A DNA stretch of 64,000 bases, taken from positions 62,001-126,000 of the forward strand of contig JAQUIJ010000006.1 in assembly GCA_028683385.1 (NCBI GenBank), written 5' to 3'. Origin of the DNA: Prolixibacteraceae bacterium. GTDB lineage: Bacteria > Bacteroidota > Bacteroidia > Bacteroidales > Prolixibacteraceae. Below the pieces are notes generated by a model. That model did no database searches and had not been told where the DNA came from. It saw only the letters and a program-made list of their open reading frames with translations. Position numbers and translations under genes: made by a program. Shown here piece after piece: positions 29,201 to 36,933 of the stretch (positions are counted from its first letter, which is position 1; every line of letters starts with the position of its first letter).

Positions 29201-29357
29201 CTTTGGTGATGACCAAAACCTGCACAGGTGTGACATCAGGCAACGAATTGATTGGCAATTGAATGAGTGAAAAATAACCCGCAACTGCCATCAGGAGAAC
29301 CAGCGAAAGTGCGACAAATTTTTGCCTGACACTAAATGTTATAATTTGATTGAGCAT
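26256..29357 (-). CDS. heavy-metal efflux RND pump (CusA/CzcA family)
   Basis: A 1033-residue inner-membrane proton-driven pump with 12 transmembrane helices and two large periplasmic loops. The HME-RND subfamily is indicated by the length, by SLGAIDFGMVVDGSVVMVENI in TM4 (proton-relay Asp), and by the N-terminal LNQIITFSVRQKFVALSLVLLMAVAGYFSLIQLPINSLPDVTPVQV. This subfamily exports Cu(I)/Ag(I) or Zn/Co/Cd; which metal is not decided here. It is the last gene of a three-gene operon (TolC, adaptor, pump) with gaps of 27 and 23 bp. Confidence 0.92.
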   Translation of the reverse strand: MLNQIITFSVRQKFVALSLVLLMAVAGYFSLIQLPINSLPDVTPVQVLVITKAGRYSPFDVEKLVSYPIETAMNGLPGVKQVRSTSQFGLSAVTIEFEEATDIYFARQMVSQRLQSISSDLPPDVSSPQLGPISTALGEIYQYAVRGENKSLTELREIQDWLIAPQLKVVKGVTEINSFGGFVKQYEVVIIPEKIRTYGIGIKEITEAIANNNSVSGGNYLEHNREQYIIRGYGQINKAEDIRNIIVRNINNKPVFIKDVADVVVGTQIRQGGVTRDGKGEIVSGIVMMLRGGNGREVISQIEKKITEINKSLPEGVQIEKFYDQSDLIDRTTATISTNLVEGGFLVIVVLLLLLGEISGAIIVAMVIPFSMLFAFIGMREFGLAANLMSLGAIDFGMVVDGSVVMVENIVHRMQQNKDQKSDDLVISAAKQVVRPIFFGVLIILMVYVPIMTFSGMEGILYRPMAITVAAAVLGSLLLALVFVPAISSIIFRKGVKMRRNFVIDWIKPRYNKGLETNIDKRWAVTIGAVVIFGLSMIVMSRLGTEFLPELDEGSILVEQVRMPSVTLKESMDNANWLAGKLMENIPEIKTVVPKTGRSDLANDWMGVHQTDVWIVLKPADEWRKGITKEDIIAQIEPFLKTEPGLAYNFTQPIAMRVDELTSGVKSDLAVKIYGEDLDKLNQIGENISGIVSGMNGTANFFVEQPVGQPYLTIEIDRDAVASFGLNVNDVQSVIEAGIGGQVAGQLYQGQRRFDIQVRYPIEFRSELQKIQEIPVPLPNGEFIPIKRVSHIVAQEGPREIQRENGWRRLIVGINIKNIDIGTYVANLQSEIGKKANVPSGYFLEYGGTFENQKRAMNHLLLVVPLSLFIIVGLLYLNFGKMRYAIIILMNLPFALSGGIFLLWIRGMYLSVSASIGFVALFGVAVLNGIVLLDHINELRKEGMPLRKTIIDGATDRLRPVLMTALVASLGFIPMAFNSGPGSEVQRPLATVVIGGLITSTFLTLLVLPIIYYWVEGKREKKLAEKVVVIEGE

Positions 29358-29380
29358 AATCGATTGTTTCTGGTGTATGA

Positions 29381-30589
29381 TTATTCTTCAGCAATTTTGT
29401 CAAACCGAGAGAGTGCCTTTAGACTAAAAACCTGACTAACAGCAATCTTTTCGTTTTTTGCAAGTCCGCTTTTTACCACAGCATATTTATCGCGGAATTC
29501 AGGGACTTCAACTTTTCGCTTTTCGAAGTTCGATTCGGTAATCTGAACAAAAACAATTGGGTCGTTGCCTTCATAGGTTAAGGCTTCCATCGGAATTGTA
29601 ATCACTTCAACTGGTGCCGAAGTAATGATTGAAAGGTGCAGGTTTTCTCCAGGTTTCGGCCAACTTTGGTCGGTTGCCAGCAATACATTGACAATCACTG
29701 AGCGGTTATTTTCATCCAGCCCCGGATTAATTGAAGTGACTACCGACTTCATGGCAAACGAATCGTTTTGACGTCGCGAGATTTTAACCGAGTCGCCCGC
29801 CACAATATACCTGGCATCTTCGGGAGAAACATAACCACGAACCAGGACATGGCTCATATCAAGAACCCGTGCCAGATTCTGAAGTGCATTAACCGACTGG
29901 CCCAGTTCAACGGAGCGTTGATCCATGATTCCGTTGATTGGCGAATGAATTTTAAGAGTTGGATCGATACTCTCTGCTGTTTTGAAAGCGGTAATCTCCT
30001 GATCGGGCACGCCGATGGCTTTTAGTTTCGATACAGCCGCGATAACAGAAGTTTTTGACCGCTGATAATCAGATCGGGCACGATCGAGTTCACTTTTCGA
30101 GCTGATGGTCTGCTCAACCAGTTGTTCGAGCCGCTGTAACCGAGATGTCTGAAAAGTTTCCTCCGAAACAGCCTGAAGAAACTCTGAAACCATGTTTCCA
30201 AATTCGAGACTTTCAATGCTAAAAAGCTCTTGCCCCATTTTTACCGATTGTCCTTCCTGAGCCAGAATTTTGCTGATTCGTCCGTCGATTGGGGTACTTA
30301 TAATGCTGATGTGATTGGGAGCCGGAAAAACAACTCCTGGCGCAGCAATACTGTATTTTTGCATACTGCTGGCAACGGCGATGGTCTGAATTTTTAATTC
30401 GCCTATCTCTTTTGCCGTAAGTTTGACTAGATTTTCAGGCTTGACGTTCGAAACAGACGGCGGAGTTTCCGAACCTGATTTTTCTTTTTGTGCAGATTCA
30501 GTTTTACTGCCACAAGAGGAAATACTAACTAAAAGGACAAGGAAAAGACTAATCAGGGTAATTTGTTTATTGAATAGATTTGTTTTCAT
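29381..30589 (-). CDS. CusB/CzcB-type efflux adaptor lipoprotein
   Basis: A 402-residue membrane-fusion protein. The N-terminus is a lipoprotein signal (SISSCGSK, Cys at about 26). Then come the lipoyl segment (ISIISTPIDGRISKILAQEGQSVKMGQELFSIES), a helical hairpin (about 135-195), the second lipoyl half (LKIHSPINGIMDQRSVELGQSV) and barrel domains. It has no His-rich or YHS/heavy-metal-binding N-terminal extension, as some CusB homologues do. It bridges the RND pump and the TolC channel encoded on either side. Confidence 0.9.
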   Translation of the reverse strand: MKTNLFNKQITLISLFLVLLVSISSCGSKTESAQKEKSGSETPPSVSNVKPENLVKLTAKEIGELKIQTIAVASSMQKYSIAAPGVVFPAPNHISIISTPIDGRISKILAQEGQSVKMGQELFSIESLEFGNMVSEFLQAVSEETFQTSRLQRLEQLVEQTISSKSELDRARSDYQRSKTSVIAAVSKLKAIGVPDQEITAFKTAESIDPTLKIHSPINGIMDQRSVELGQSVNALQNLARVLDMSHVLVRGYVSPEDARYIVAGDSVKISRRQNDSFAMKSVVTSINPGLDENNRSVIVNVLLATDQSWPKPGENLHLSIITSAPVEVITIPMEALTYEGNDPIVFVQITESNFEKRKVEVPEFRDKYAVVKSGLAKNEKIAVSQVFSLKALSRFDKIAEE

Positions 30590-30616
30590 ACAATTAAATT
30601 TCAGGACATTAACAGT

Positions 30617-31858
30617 TTAATATACAAGCTCCTTATTGAGGAATTTTTCGAGTTCAATGAGTTGAATATAGAATTCGCGCAAAGCCGACAAATACCTTTG
30701 CTGACTATTCAAGTATATTTGCTGCGCCTGAATCAGGTTTAGCAAGTCAACTTCGCCCAGCTTATAAGCGCTCAGTGTGAGAGCTTGTAATTTTTCAGCT
30801 TTGCTGCGTATGGTTTCATCGTATCTTTTAATGGTTGAGCGACTTACTTCGTAACTGTGCCAGGCATGTTCAATTTGTTCTTTAACGCCTGATCTGATTT
30901 CCTTTTGCTTCCATTGAATTTCTTCCTGATGTGCCAGATTCATTCTTATTTTTCCTTTTTGCTCAAGCGGATACCAGATCGGGAAACTTAAACCAAGCTC
31001 GAACCCATTAAAATTGTACCCTGTTCCATAATCTTGTTTGTAAAGATTGAATCGGATGTCGGGCAAAATATTACTTCTGGCTTCTTTCAGGAAATAACCT
31101 GATGCTTCCAATTCTTTAATCGACGATTGATAGGAAGGTTGTTCTGTCAAAACCGACAGAGCAGTAATCTGCGAAATTGCCACATCGTTGCTTTTAAGCG
31201 AATCCATAAATTCAATCGTATATTTTTGATTTTCAGGAGGCAATCCCATTAAGTTGAAAAGAGAATAACGTGCCTGATGCAACTGCCGGCGAGCATCGTC
31301 AATATCATTGTTCGACTCGGCCACCTGGAGTTCGGCTTTGGTCAAATCCATGCCATTCCCCATTCCGGTTTCGAACTGGGTGTAAACGGCATTGTATAAC
31401 TCTGTGGCCAGCTTTAGTTGTTGATCGCGAAGTTTCTGAAGGTGAAGAGCATAGATAACTTCAACATAGCGCGATTTTACATTTGCTTTTACTTTCCGTT
31501 CTTCTTCCTGAATGCTGAATTCCATCGCTTTTTCTTCCTGACGGATGCCTTTTAACCGATAAGCAGTAGTTAGCGGAAAATCAATCGATTGCGAAACAGT
31601 CATTCGTTTTTCCTGAAAAGGATCGGCAGCTTTGTTGTTGATTCCTTCTTTCATGTAGCTGAATTCGGGAGCCGAGATGCCCGTTTGGATGCGCCATTCC
31701 TCTTTTTTCTGATTCAGTTGCGACCGCATTTGATTGATCGGCGCATTGTTTTTGATGGCCTGATCAACAGCATCCTGAATAGTAAGTAGTTGTGCCTTTA
31801 CCGGGTAGAAGCAACCCAGCAGATATACCAGAAGCACGAATTTGGGTATTTTACTCAT
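30617..31858 (-). CDS. TolC family outer-membrane channel
   Basis: A 413-residue outer-membrane efflux protein with a signal peptide (about 1-22) and the two OEP repeats with long helices (LTIQDAVDQAIKNNAPINQMRSQLNQKKEEWRIQTG; TLSAYKLGEVDLLNLIQAQQIYLNSQQRYLSALREFYIQLIELEKF). It is the first gene of the TolC-adaptor-RND operon and forms the outer-membrane exit duct of that pump. It lacks a lipobox. Confidence 0.92.
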   Translation of the reverse strand: MSKIPKFVLLVYLLGCFYPVKAQLLTIQDAVDQAIKNNAPINQMRSQLNQKKEEWRIQTGISAPEFSYMKEGINNKAADPFQEKRMTVSQSIDFPLTTAYRLKGIRQEEKAMEFSIQEEERKVKANVKSRYVEVIYALHLQKLRDQQLKLATELYNAVYTQFETGMGNGMDLTKAELQVAESNNDIDDARRQLHQARYSLFNLMGLPPENQKYTIEFMDSLKSNDVAISQITALSVLTEQPSYQSSIKELEASGYFLKEARSNILPDIRFNLYKQDYGTGYNFNGFELGLSFPIWYPLEQKGKIRMNLAHQEEIQWKQKEIRSGVKEQIEHAWHSYEVSRSTIKRYDETIRSKAEKLQALTLSAYKLGEVDLLNLIQAQQIYLNSQQRYLSALREFYIQLIELEKFLNKELVY

Positions 31859-31994
31859 GATTTTCGGGTTATTTGATTTTCAGTGTTATAAGTTAATGAT
31901 TTTTAAGCTGAAAACCAGCTATTAAGCACATACAACAGAAAAAAAAAGAAAATGATTAATACGAATTCGGCCTGACGAGAGATTTAAGCTAATT

Positions 31995-32135
31995 TTAAGA
32001 ATTGCCAGGTTTATCAGCACTATTTGGTTTAAAGTAGGCATGAATCCTCTCCGCGATCTTGTTCTTACCCGCATAATCATTGACAAGAATTGTCGCTTTC
32101 TTTTCTACACTTTTTTAGAATTGATTGCGGAGCAT
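31995..32135 (-). pseudogene. possible short gene remnant with an in-frame stop
   Basis: The frame from the ATG at 32133-32135 reads six codons, a TAA at 32115-32117, then 38 further codons of coding-like sequence (KSVEKKATILVNDYAGKNKI, AERIHAYFKPNSADKPGNS) to a stop at 31995. I do not recognise the product. The codon pattern looks real, but the stretch is short and could be chance. It lies in the 372-bp gap between the divergent tolC-like and ABC-F genes, which otherwise holds only the ABC-F promoter. Confidence 0.25.
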
Positions 32136-32198
32136 ATTAAAAAATTGTGGATTTTATCTGTGATAAAAAAGTATAAAGTGTACTTAAGGTAAATCGTT

Positions 32199-32206
32199 TA
32201 TCTTTG
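32199..32206 (+). promoter_or_regulatory. candidate -7 box of the ABC-F gene
   Basis: TATCTTTG matches TAnnTTTG, 24 bp before the ABC-F start codon. No TTTG at the -33 distance is apparent. Confidence 0.5.
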
Positions 32207-32230
32207 CGCCTTCTAAAAAATTAAGATAGA

Positions 32231-33874
32231 ATGATTTCAGTTGACGGAGTTACGGTGGAGTTCAGCGGATCGGCGCTTTTTTCGGATGTCTCGTTTGTGA
32301 TTAACGAAAAAGACCGCATTGCCTTGATGGGAAAGAATGGAGCAGGAAAATCGACTCTGTTAAAAGTAATCGCCGGAGAGCGAACTCCCAATAAGGGAAG
32401 GATTTCGACGCCCAAAGATGCCGTGATTGCTTATTTGCCGCAGCATTTGTTAACCGAAGATAACCGGACTGTTTTTGAAGAAGCTTCTCAGGCTTTTGCC
32501 CGGATTTTTGAAATGGAACGCGAGATTGCGGCCTTGAACGAAGAACTCACTGTTCGCACCGATTATGAATCGGATTATTATGCCGATCTGATTGAGCGCG
32601 TTTCAACGCTTAGCGAAAAATACTATTCGATTGAAGAAATTAATTTCGATGCTGAAGTTGAAAAGATCCTGTTGGGACTTGGTTTCATGCGCGAAGATTT
32701 TACACGCCCGACCAGCGAATTTAGCGGCGGATGGCGAATGCGCATTGAGCTGGCCAAAATTCTGTTACAAAAGCCAGATCTGATTTTACTGGATGAGCCA
32801 ACCAACCACATGGATATTGAATCGATTCAGTGGCTGGAAGAGTTTCTGATCAACAGCGCCAAAGCGGTGATTGTGATTTCGCACGACAGGGCATTTGTCG
32901 ACAACATCACCACCCGCACCATCGAAGTGACGATGGGTCGCATTTACGATTACAAAGTTAATTATTCGCATTACCTCGAATTGCGCAAAGAGCGCCGCGA
33001 GCAACAGCAAAAAGCTTTCGACGAACAGCAACGGTTTATTGCTGAAACAACCGAGTTCATTGAGCGCTTTAAAGGAACTTATTCGAAAACCCTTCAGGTT
33101 GGATCGCGCGTAAAAATGCTCGAAAAACTTGAAATCGTCGAAGTGGATGAAGTTGATACATCCGCTCTCCGACTGAAATTTCCACCTTCTCCACGCTCTG
33201 GAAACTATCCGGTGATTGTAGAAGATATGACAAAAAAATACGGTGATCATGTGGTTTTCAAAAATGCTTCGTTGACGATTGAGCGTGGCCAAAAAGTAGC
33301 TTTTGTTGGTAAAAATGGTGAAGGAAAGTCTACTTTGATAAAAGCCATTATGAACGAAATTGACTTTGAAGGCAAAATGACGCTCGGGCACAATGCCCTG
33401 ATTGGCTATTTTGCACAAAATCAGGCTTCGTTACTCAATGAAGACCTCACCGTTTTTCAAACGATTGACGATGTGGCTGTGGGCGATATCCGGACAAAAA
33501 TTAAAGATATGCTGGGCGCATTCATGTTTAGTGGCGACAACATTTCGAAGAAAGTCAGGGTGCTTTCAGGAGGCGAACGTACCCGACTGGCCATGATTAA
33601 ATTACTGCTCGAACCGGTTAATTTGCTCATTCTCGATGAGCCAACCAATCACCTGGACATGCGCACCAAAGACATTCTGAAAAGTGCGCTGAAAGATTTC
33701 GATGGAACGATCATTCTGGTTTCGCACGATCGCGATTTCCTGGATGGACTGGCTGAAAAAGTTTACGAGTTCGGCAACAAACAAATCAAGGAACACCTTT
33801 ACGACATCAAAGGCTTCCTTCAGAAGAAAAAGCTGGATAACCTGAGAGAAATTGAGCGTACGATAAAGAAATAA
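32231..33874 (+). CDS. ABC-F family ATPase
   Basis: A 547-residue soluble protein with two ABC ATPase domains and no membrane part. First domain: Walker A GKNGAGKST, signature FSGGWRMR, Walker B LILLDEPTNHMD. The interdomain linker (about 250-310, basic helices such as ELRKERREQQQKAFDEQQRFI) is the P-site tRNA interaction motif. Second domain: GKNGEGKST, LSGGERTR, LLILDEPTNHLD. ABC-F proteins act on the ribosome to relieve stalling; some give antibiotic resistance, most are housekeeping. Nothing here indicates a resistance role. A strong terminator follows. Confidence 0.93.
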   Translation: MISVDGVTVEFSGSALFSDVSFVINEKDRIALMGKNGAGKSTLLKVIAGERTPNKGRISTPKDAVIAYLPQHLLTEDNRTVFEEASQAFARIFEMEREIAALNEELTVRTDYESDYYADLIERVSTLSEKYYSIEEINFDAEVEKILLGLGFMREDFTRPTSEFSGGWRMRIELAKILLQKPDLILLDEPTNHMDIESIQWLEEFLINSAKAVIVISHDRAFVDNITTRTIEVTMGRIYDYKVNYSHYLELRKERREQQQKAFDEQQRFIAETTEFIERFKGTYSKTLQVGSRVKMLEKLEIVEVDEVDTSALRLKFPPSPRSGNYPVIVEDMTKKYGDHVVFKNASLTIERGQKVAFVGKNGEGKSTLIKAIMNEIDFEGKMTLGHNALIGYFAQNQASLLNEDLTVFQTIDDVAVGDIRTKIKDMLGAFMFSGDNISKKVRVLSGGERTRLAMIKLLLEPVNLLILDEPTNHLDMRTKDILKSALKDFDGTIILVSHDRDFLDGLAEKVYEFGNKQIKEHLYDIKGFLQKKKLDNLREIERTIKK

Positions 33875-33930
33875 GACATAATTCATCCGAAGACTGGAGT
33901 TCATTGGATGAGTAAAATTTTCACATCTTT

Positions 33931-33970
33931 AATGATCCGATGAGGCTAATTCATCGGATCATTTTTATTT
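33931..33970 (+). terminator. rho-independent terminator of the ABC-F gene
   Basis: AATGATCCGATGA (33931-33943) is inverted perfectly at 33951-33963, with a 7-base loop and a following TTTTATTT. Confidence 0.85.
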
Positions 33971-34001
33971 GGAATAGTTACTAAATTTAAAAATTGGCAC
34001 C

Positions 34002-34139
34002 TCACTCATCAGGTGAATCCTTCATTTTATCTTCAGGCCTGAATATTTTGTCTTCACCGGTAAAAAAGAGCCATTCAACGAAAAAAATGATTTTTTCTGA
34101 TCCGACCTTCCTAATTTTAGTAACGAAATCAACTTTCAT
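34002..34139 (-). CDS. small ORF of 45 residues, unknown
   Basis: An intact frame from the ATG at 34137-34139 to the TGA at 34002-34004. It encodes MKVDFVTKIRKVGSEKIIFF, then VEWLFFTGEDKIF and an acidic-basic tail ending KDSPDE. A short hydrophobic stretch (IIFFVEWLFF) is flanked by charged ends, as in small membrane-associated proteins. I do not recognise a family. It is divergent from the head-GIN gene, with the conserved 61-bp module (34168-34228) between them. It may be chance. Confidence 0.35.
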   Translation of the reverse strand: MKVDFVTKIRKVGSEKIIFFVEWLFFTGEDKIFRPEDKMKDSPDE

Positions 34140-34167
34140 GCGTCTATTCAATTAAAACAATTAAACT

Positions 34168-34228
34168 ATGAAATAGCCATTAGTACAACAATACAAACAA
34201 ACCTTAAATGTATAAATGGCTATTCCAT
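34168..34228 (+). promoter_or_regulatory. conserved 61-bp upstream module, copy 1
   Basis: This begins ATGAAATAGCCAT and ends with AAATGTATAAATGGCTATTC plus CAT. The same outer 13 and 23 bases, at the same distance, occur inverted at 58974-59034. AATAGCCATT and AATGGCTATT form inverted arms of 10 bp. Read in the direction of the downstream head-GIN gene (ATG at 34300), it has the same orientation as copy 2 has to its own downstream gene. The inner 25 bases are poorly conserved, which suggests a protein-binding site pair or an RNA stem. Confidence 0.6.
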
Positions 34229-34299
34229 TCGTTGATGAAAAAATTGAAATACTGAATTTGATACGAAAATTATAGAAATCTAATTTGAAAACTACACAA

Positions 34300-35022
34300 A
34301 TGAAAACGAAACAAATTCAATTGATCGGAGTCTTTGCATTTTTAACCTTATTTCTTTCATCTTGTTGGTTCATGGGGCCGTCTGTTAAAGGCAATGGAAA
34401 TGTGACCGAAGAAATCCGGCAAGTTGGTGAGTTCGATCAAATTCAGGTAAGTCGTGGAATGAATGTTTACGTTACGCAGGGAAGCCCGGCAAAAGTAGTT
34501 GTAATTGCAGATAACAACTTGCACGAAGTGATTGAAACCAAGGTAGAAGGAGGCGTTTTGAAAGTATATGTCAACGAAAATGTTCGTTGGGCAAAGGAGA
34601 AAAAGGTCATGGTAACTGTCGAAAAAGTTACTGGAGTTCAAACTTCATCCGGATCGAATGTTTGGTCGCAGAATCAGATCATGTCTGAAAACCTAGAGAT
34701 GAAAGCCTCATCAGGAGCAAACCTCACCATGGATGTAAATGCCAAATACCTAAAAGCTGATTGTTCATCCGGAGCAAACATTAAACTTTCGGGTCTGGCC
34801 AAAGACGCTGACCTGGAAGCATCTTCAGGAGCAAATTTGAAAGGCGAAGAACTGAAGGCCGACAATTGCAAAATGAGAGCATCGAGCGGCGGTAATGTTT
34901 CGTCAACGGTGAATGGAAGATTGGAAGCAAAAGCATCGAGCGGTGGTAATGTAGTGTACTTTGGCGAACCAACCGAAACCGATGTAAATACGTCTTCAGG
35001 CGGAAATATCCACAAAAAGTAG
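34300..35022 (+). CDS. head-GIN domain (DUF2807) lipoprotein, Asn-ladder type
   Basis: A 240-residue protein started at the ATG at 34300; an in-frame TTG at 34285 would add 5 residues. It has a lipoprotein signal (LFLSSCWF). The mature part is a DUF2807 'head GIN' domain (VGEFDQIQVSRGMNVYVTQG) followed by a right-handed beta-helix of seven short coils. Each coil carries an SSG turn followed by Asn: SSGSN, SSGAN (three times), SSGGN (three times). Family members are surface proteins of unknown function. A paralogue follows 62 bp downstream, probably in the same operon. The conserved module at 34168 precedes it. Confidence 0.85.
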   Translation: MKTKQIQLIGVFAFLTLFLSSCWFMGPSVKGNGNVTEEIRQVGEFDQIQVSRGMNVYVTQGSPAKVVVIADNNLHEVIETKVEGGVLKVYVNENVRWAKEKKVMVTVEKVTGVQTSSGSNVWSQNQIMSENLEMKASSGANLTMDVNAKYLKADCSSGANIKLSGLAKDADLEASSGANLKGEELKADNCKMRASSGGNVSSTVNGRLEAKASSGGNVVYFGEPTETDVNTSSGGNIHKK

Positions 35023-35084
35023 GCGTGCAATTTGCCTCAAAGCCAAACAATTGAAACAACAGAAACTATAGAAACACAAAACAC

Positions 35085-35789
35085 ATGAAAACAATTAAAC
35101 TAATTACATTCTTTCTCTTCGTTGCTGCCTGCGTGCAGGCAACAGGCGTCAATGCAGGCCGCCAGTCACGCCAGGTCACTGGATTTCATGGAATTTCGGT
35201 ATCGAGCGGAATCGATTTGTACCTGACCCAGAAATCTGTCGAAGAAGTTGCAGTTGAAGCCCAGTCGGAAGATTTGGACAAAATTATTACTGAAGTTGAA
35301 GGCGGAATCCTGAAAATTTACATCAAGGAAAAATCGTGGTTTAACATGAATTGGAACAGTAAACCACGCAAAGTTTATGTATCGTTTAAAACCCTCGACA
35401 AGCTGGAAGCTTCAGCAGGTTCGGATGTTATTTCGGAAGGACGCTTAAAATTGGACAAACTGAATTTAGATGCCAGTAGCGGATCGGACGTTAAACTTGA
35501 ACTGGAAGTGACCGATTTGAGCGTTGGGTCAAGCAGCGGATCTGATGTCTCGTTGAAAGGTACTGCAACCGACTTGGAGGTTAGCGCCTCAAGCGGGAGC
35601 GATATCGATGCCAGCGACCTACAGTCGAAAAACTGTAACGCCAGCACTTCGAGCGGATCGGACATTAAAGTAAATGTGACAGATAAACTTGATGCCAGTG
35701 CAAGTAGTGGAGGCGATATCTACTACTCCGGAAATCCAAAAACTAAAGACATCAACGAGTCGAGCGGTGGCGATGTTCACAGCAGATAA
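35085..35789 (+). CDS. head-GIN domain (DUF2807) secreted protein, Asp-ladder type
   Basis: A 234-residue paralogue of the preceding protein. It has a signal peptide (about 1-22, CVQATGVNA), no lipobox in good context, then VTGFHGISVSSGIDLYLTQK and a beta-helix with seven coils. Here the turn residue after SSG is Asp, not Asn: SAGSD, SSGSD (four times), SSGGD (twice). The pair thus presents a ladder of amides on one protein and a ladder of carboxylates on the other. The role is unknown; a metal- or surface-binding function of the Asp ladder would be inference. Confidence 0.83.
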   Translation: MKTIKLITFFLFVAACVQATGVNAGRQSRQVTGFHGISVSSGIDLYLTQKSVEEVAVEAQSEDLDKIITEVEGGILKIYIKEKSWFNMNWNSKPRKVYVSFKTLDKLEASAGSDVISEGRLKLDKLNLDASSGSDVKLELEVTDLSVGSSSGSDVSLKGTATDLEVSASSGSDIDASDLQSKNCNASTSSGSDIKVNVTDKLDASASSGGDIYYSGNPKTKDINESSGGDVHSR

Positions 35790-35963
35790 GCAGGTTTAAA
35801 GTTCCATGTTAAATATTTAAAGTTTAAAACTCAGCCTAGAGCTGACAGGATTTTTATTGCCTTAAAGGAAACAACAAAACAATTCAAAATATTGACCTAA
35901 AGCCATGTGGGTCAATTGATTTAAACAATTCAAAACAATTAAACAATTCAAAAACAGAACACC

Positions 35964-36554
35964 ATGAAAACAATGTTAAAAGTTACATTTTTGTTCGCTC
36001 TTGTAGCATTTGCGAACATCTTATTTGCAGCAGGAAACTTGAAAGTAAACATTCTTCCTGTAAATTCTGAGAAAGCAGTAGTTGCCGTCTCAACACTCAG
36101 CGACAGCAATTTTAACCTTACTATTACCGATGACATGGATAATATTATTTATTATCAGGAAAATTTGAGTACAGAGGGAAATTACCGTAAGGTTTATAAT
36201 TTGGCTGATCTTGAAGATGGAGCATACAAATTAACTGTAGTCAGCGACGATTTAACTGCCGAACGTCAGTTTAACAAATCGCATGGAAAAATCGTAGTGG
36301 GGGAAGAAAAAACAACAATCGAACCTTTCTTTGGATACGAAGCTGGCATTTTGAGATGCTCGTACCTGAATTTCAACAAAGAAGACATGGCGCTTCACTT
36401 CTTTAAAAATAATGAGTTAATCTACTCCAAAAGTGTTGGTAAGGGATTCAATTTACAGGAAGCATTGAACCTTTCGAAACTAGATAAAGGAAAATATGAA
36501 GCAGTTCTTTATGCCGGCGAAAAACGATTCTCATACCCAGTTCAAATACAATAA
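35964..36554 (+). CDS. secreted protein of unknown function, paralogue A
   Basis: A 196-residue protein with a signal peptide (about 1-23, MKTMLKVTFLFALVAFANIL, cleaved near FAA). The mature part is beta-rich with an Ig-like or T9SS-like pattern (NFNLTITDDMDNIIYYQENL, YNLADLEDGAYKLTVVSDDL). It ends SYPVQIQ. I do not recognise a named family. Its neighbour at 36934 has the same length and shares both ends almost base for base, with a divergent centre. A hairpin terminator follows at 36602. Confidence 0.75.
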   Translation: MKTMLKVTFLFALVAFANILFAAGNLKVNILPVNSEKAVVAVSTLSDSNFNLTITDDMDNIIYYQENLSTEGNYRKVYNLADLEDGAYKLTVVSDDLTAERQFNKSHGKIVVGEEKTTIEPFFGYEAGILRCSYLNFNKEDMALHFFKNNELIYSKSVGKGFNLQEALNLSKLDKGKYEAVLYAGEKRFSYPVQIQ

Positions 36555-36601
36555 ATAACTCCAATTGATCTTGTGAGTTGGTTTTGTACTTGTGTTAGTT
36601 T

Positions 36602-36637
36602 GAACCTTTCAGGTATGCGATCCTGAAAGGTTCTTTT
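36602..36637 (+). terminator. terminator behind paralogue A
   Basis: GAACCTTTCAGG (36602-36613) pairs perfectly with CCTGAAAGGTTC (36622-36633), followed by TTTT. Nearly the same stem ends the downstream region of paralogue B at 37715-37743. The rest of 36638-36933 holds no gene that I can see. Confidence 0.75.
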
Positions 36638-36933
36638 AATGCCAGAATTCATCTCCTTCAACTGTCTGTTGTCAGGATGCATAAGATTACGCTTATTCGA
36701 TCGAAAAACATCAGTAAGAAAATACGGACAAATGAAACGTCTAGTGGTCTGAATGTAAATAAAACAGACAACAAGTGTAAAATTGTTTGACATCTACAAA
36801 GCACTAATAAGTCTGTATGTAGCTGAATAACTTACATTTATATCTCTGGCACTATACTGGCATAATGTCAATAACAAAACAATTCAGTCGTAGAAAACAA
36901 TTAAACTGTCCAGAAAACAAAAAACAGAACACC

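Noticed and set aside
26256-31858. Multidrug (AcrB-type) reading of the RND operon
   Set aside because: Length near 1030 residues, the TM4 DFGMVVDG motif and the N-terminal sequence fit the heavy-metal subfamily better than the hydrophobe/amphiphile one.
32786-33418. A 210-codon open frame antisense to the ABC-F gene
   Set aside because: The plus strand encodes two intact ATPase domains; the antisense frame lacks motifs and start context.
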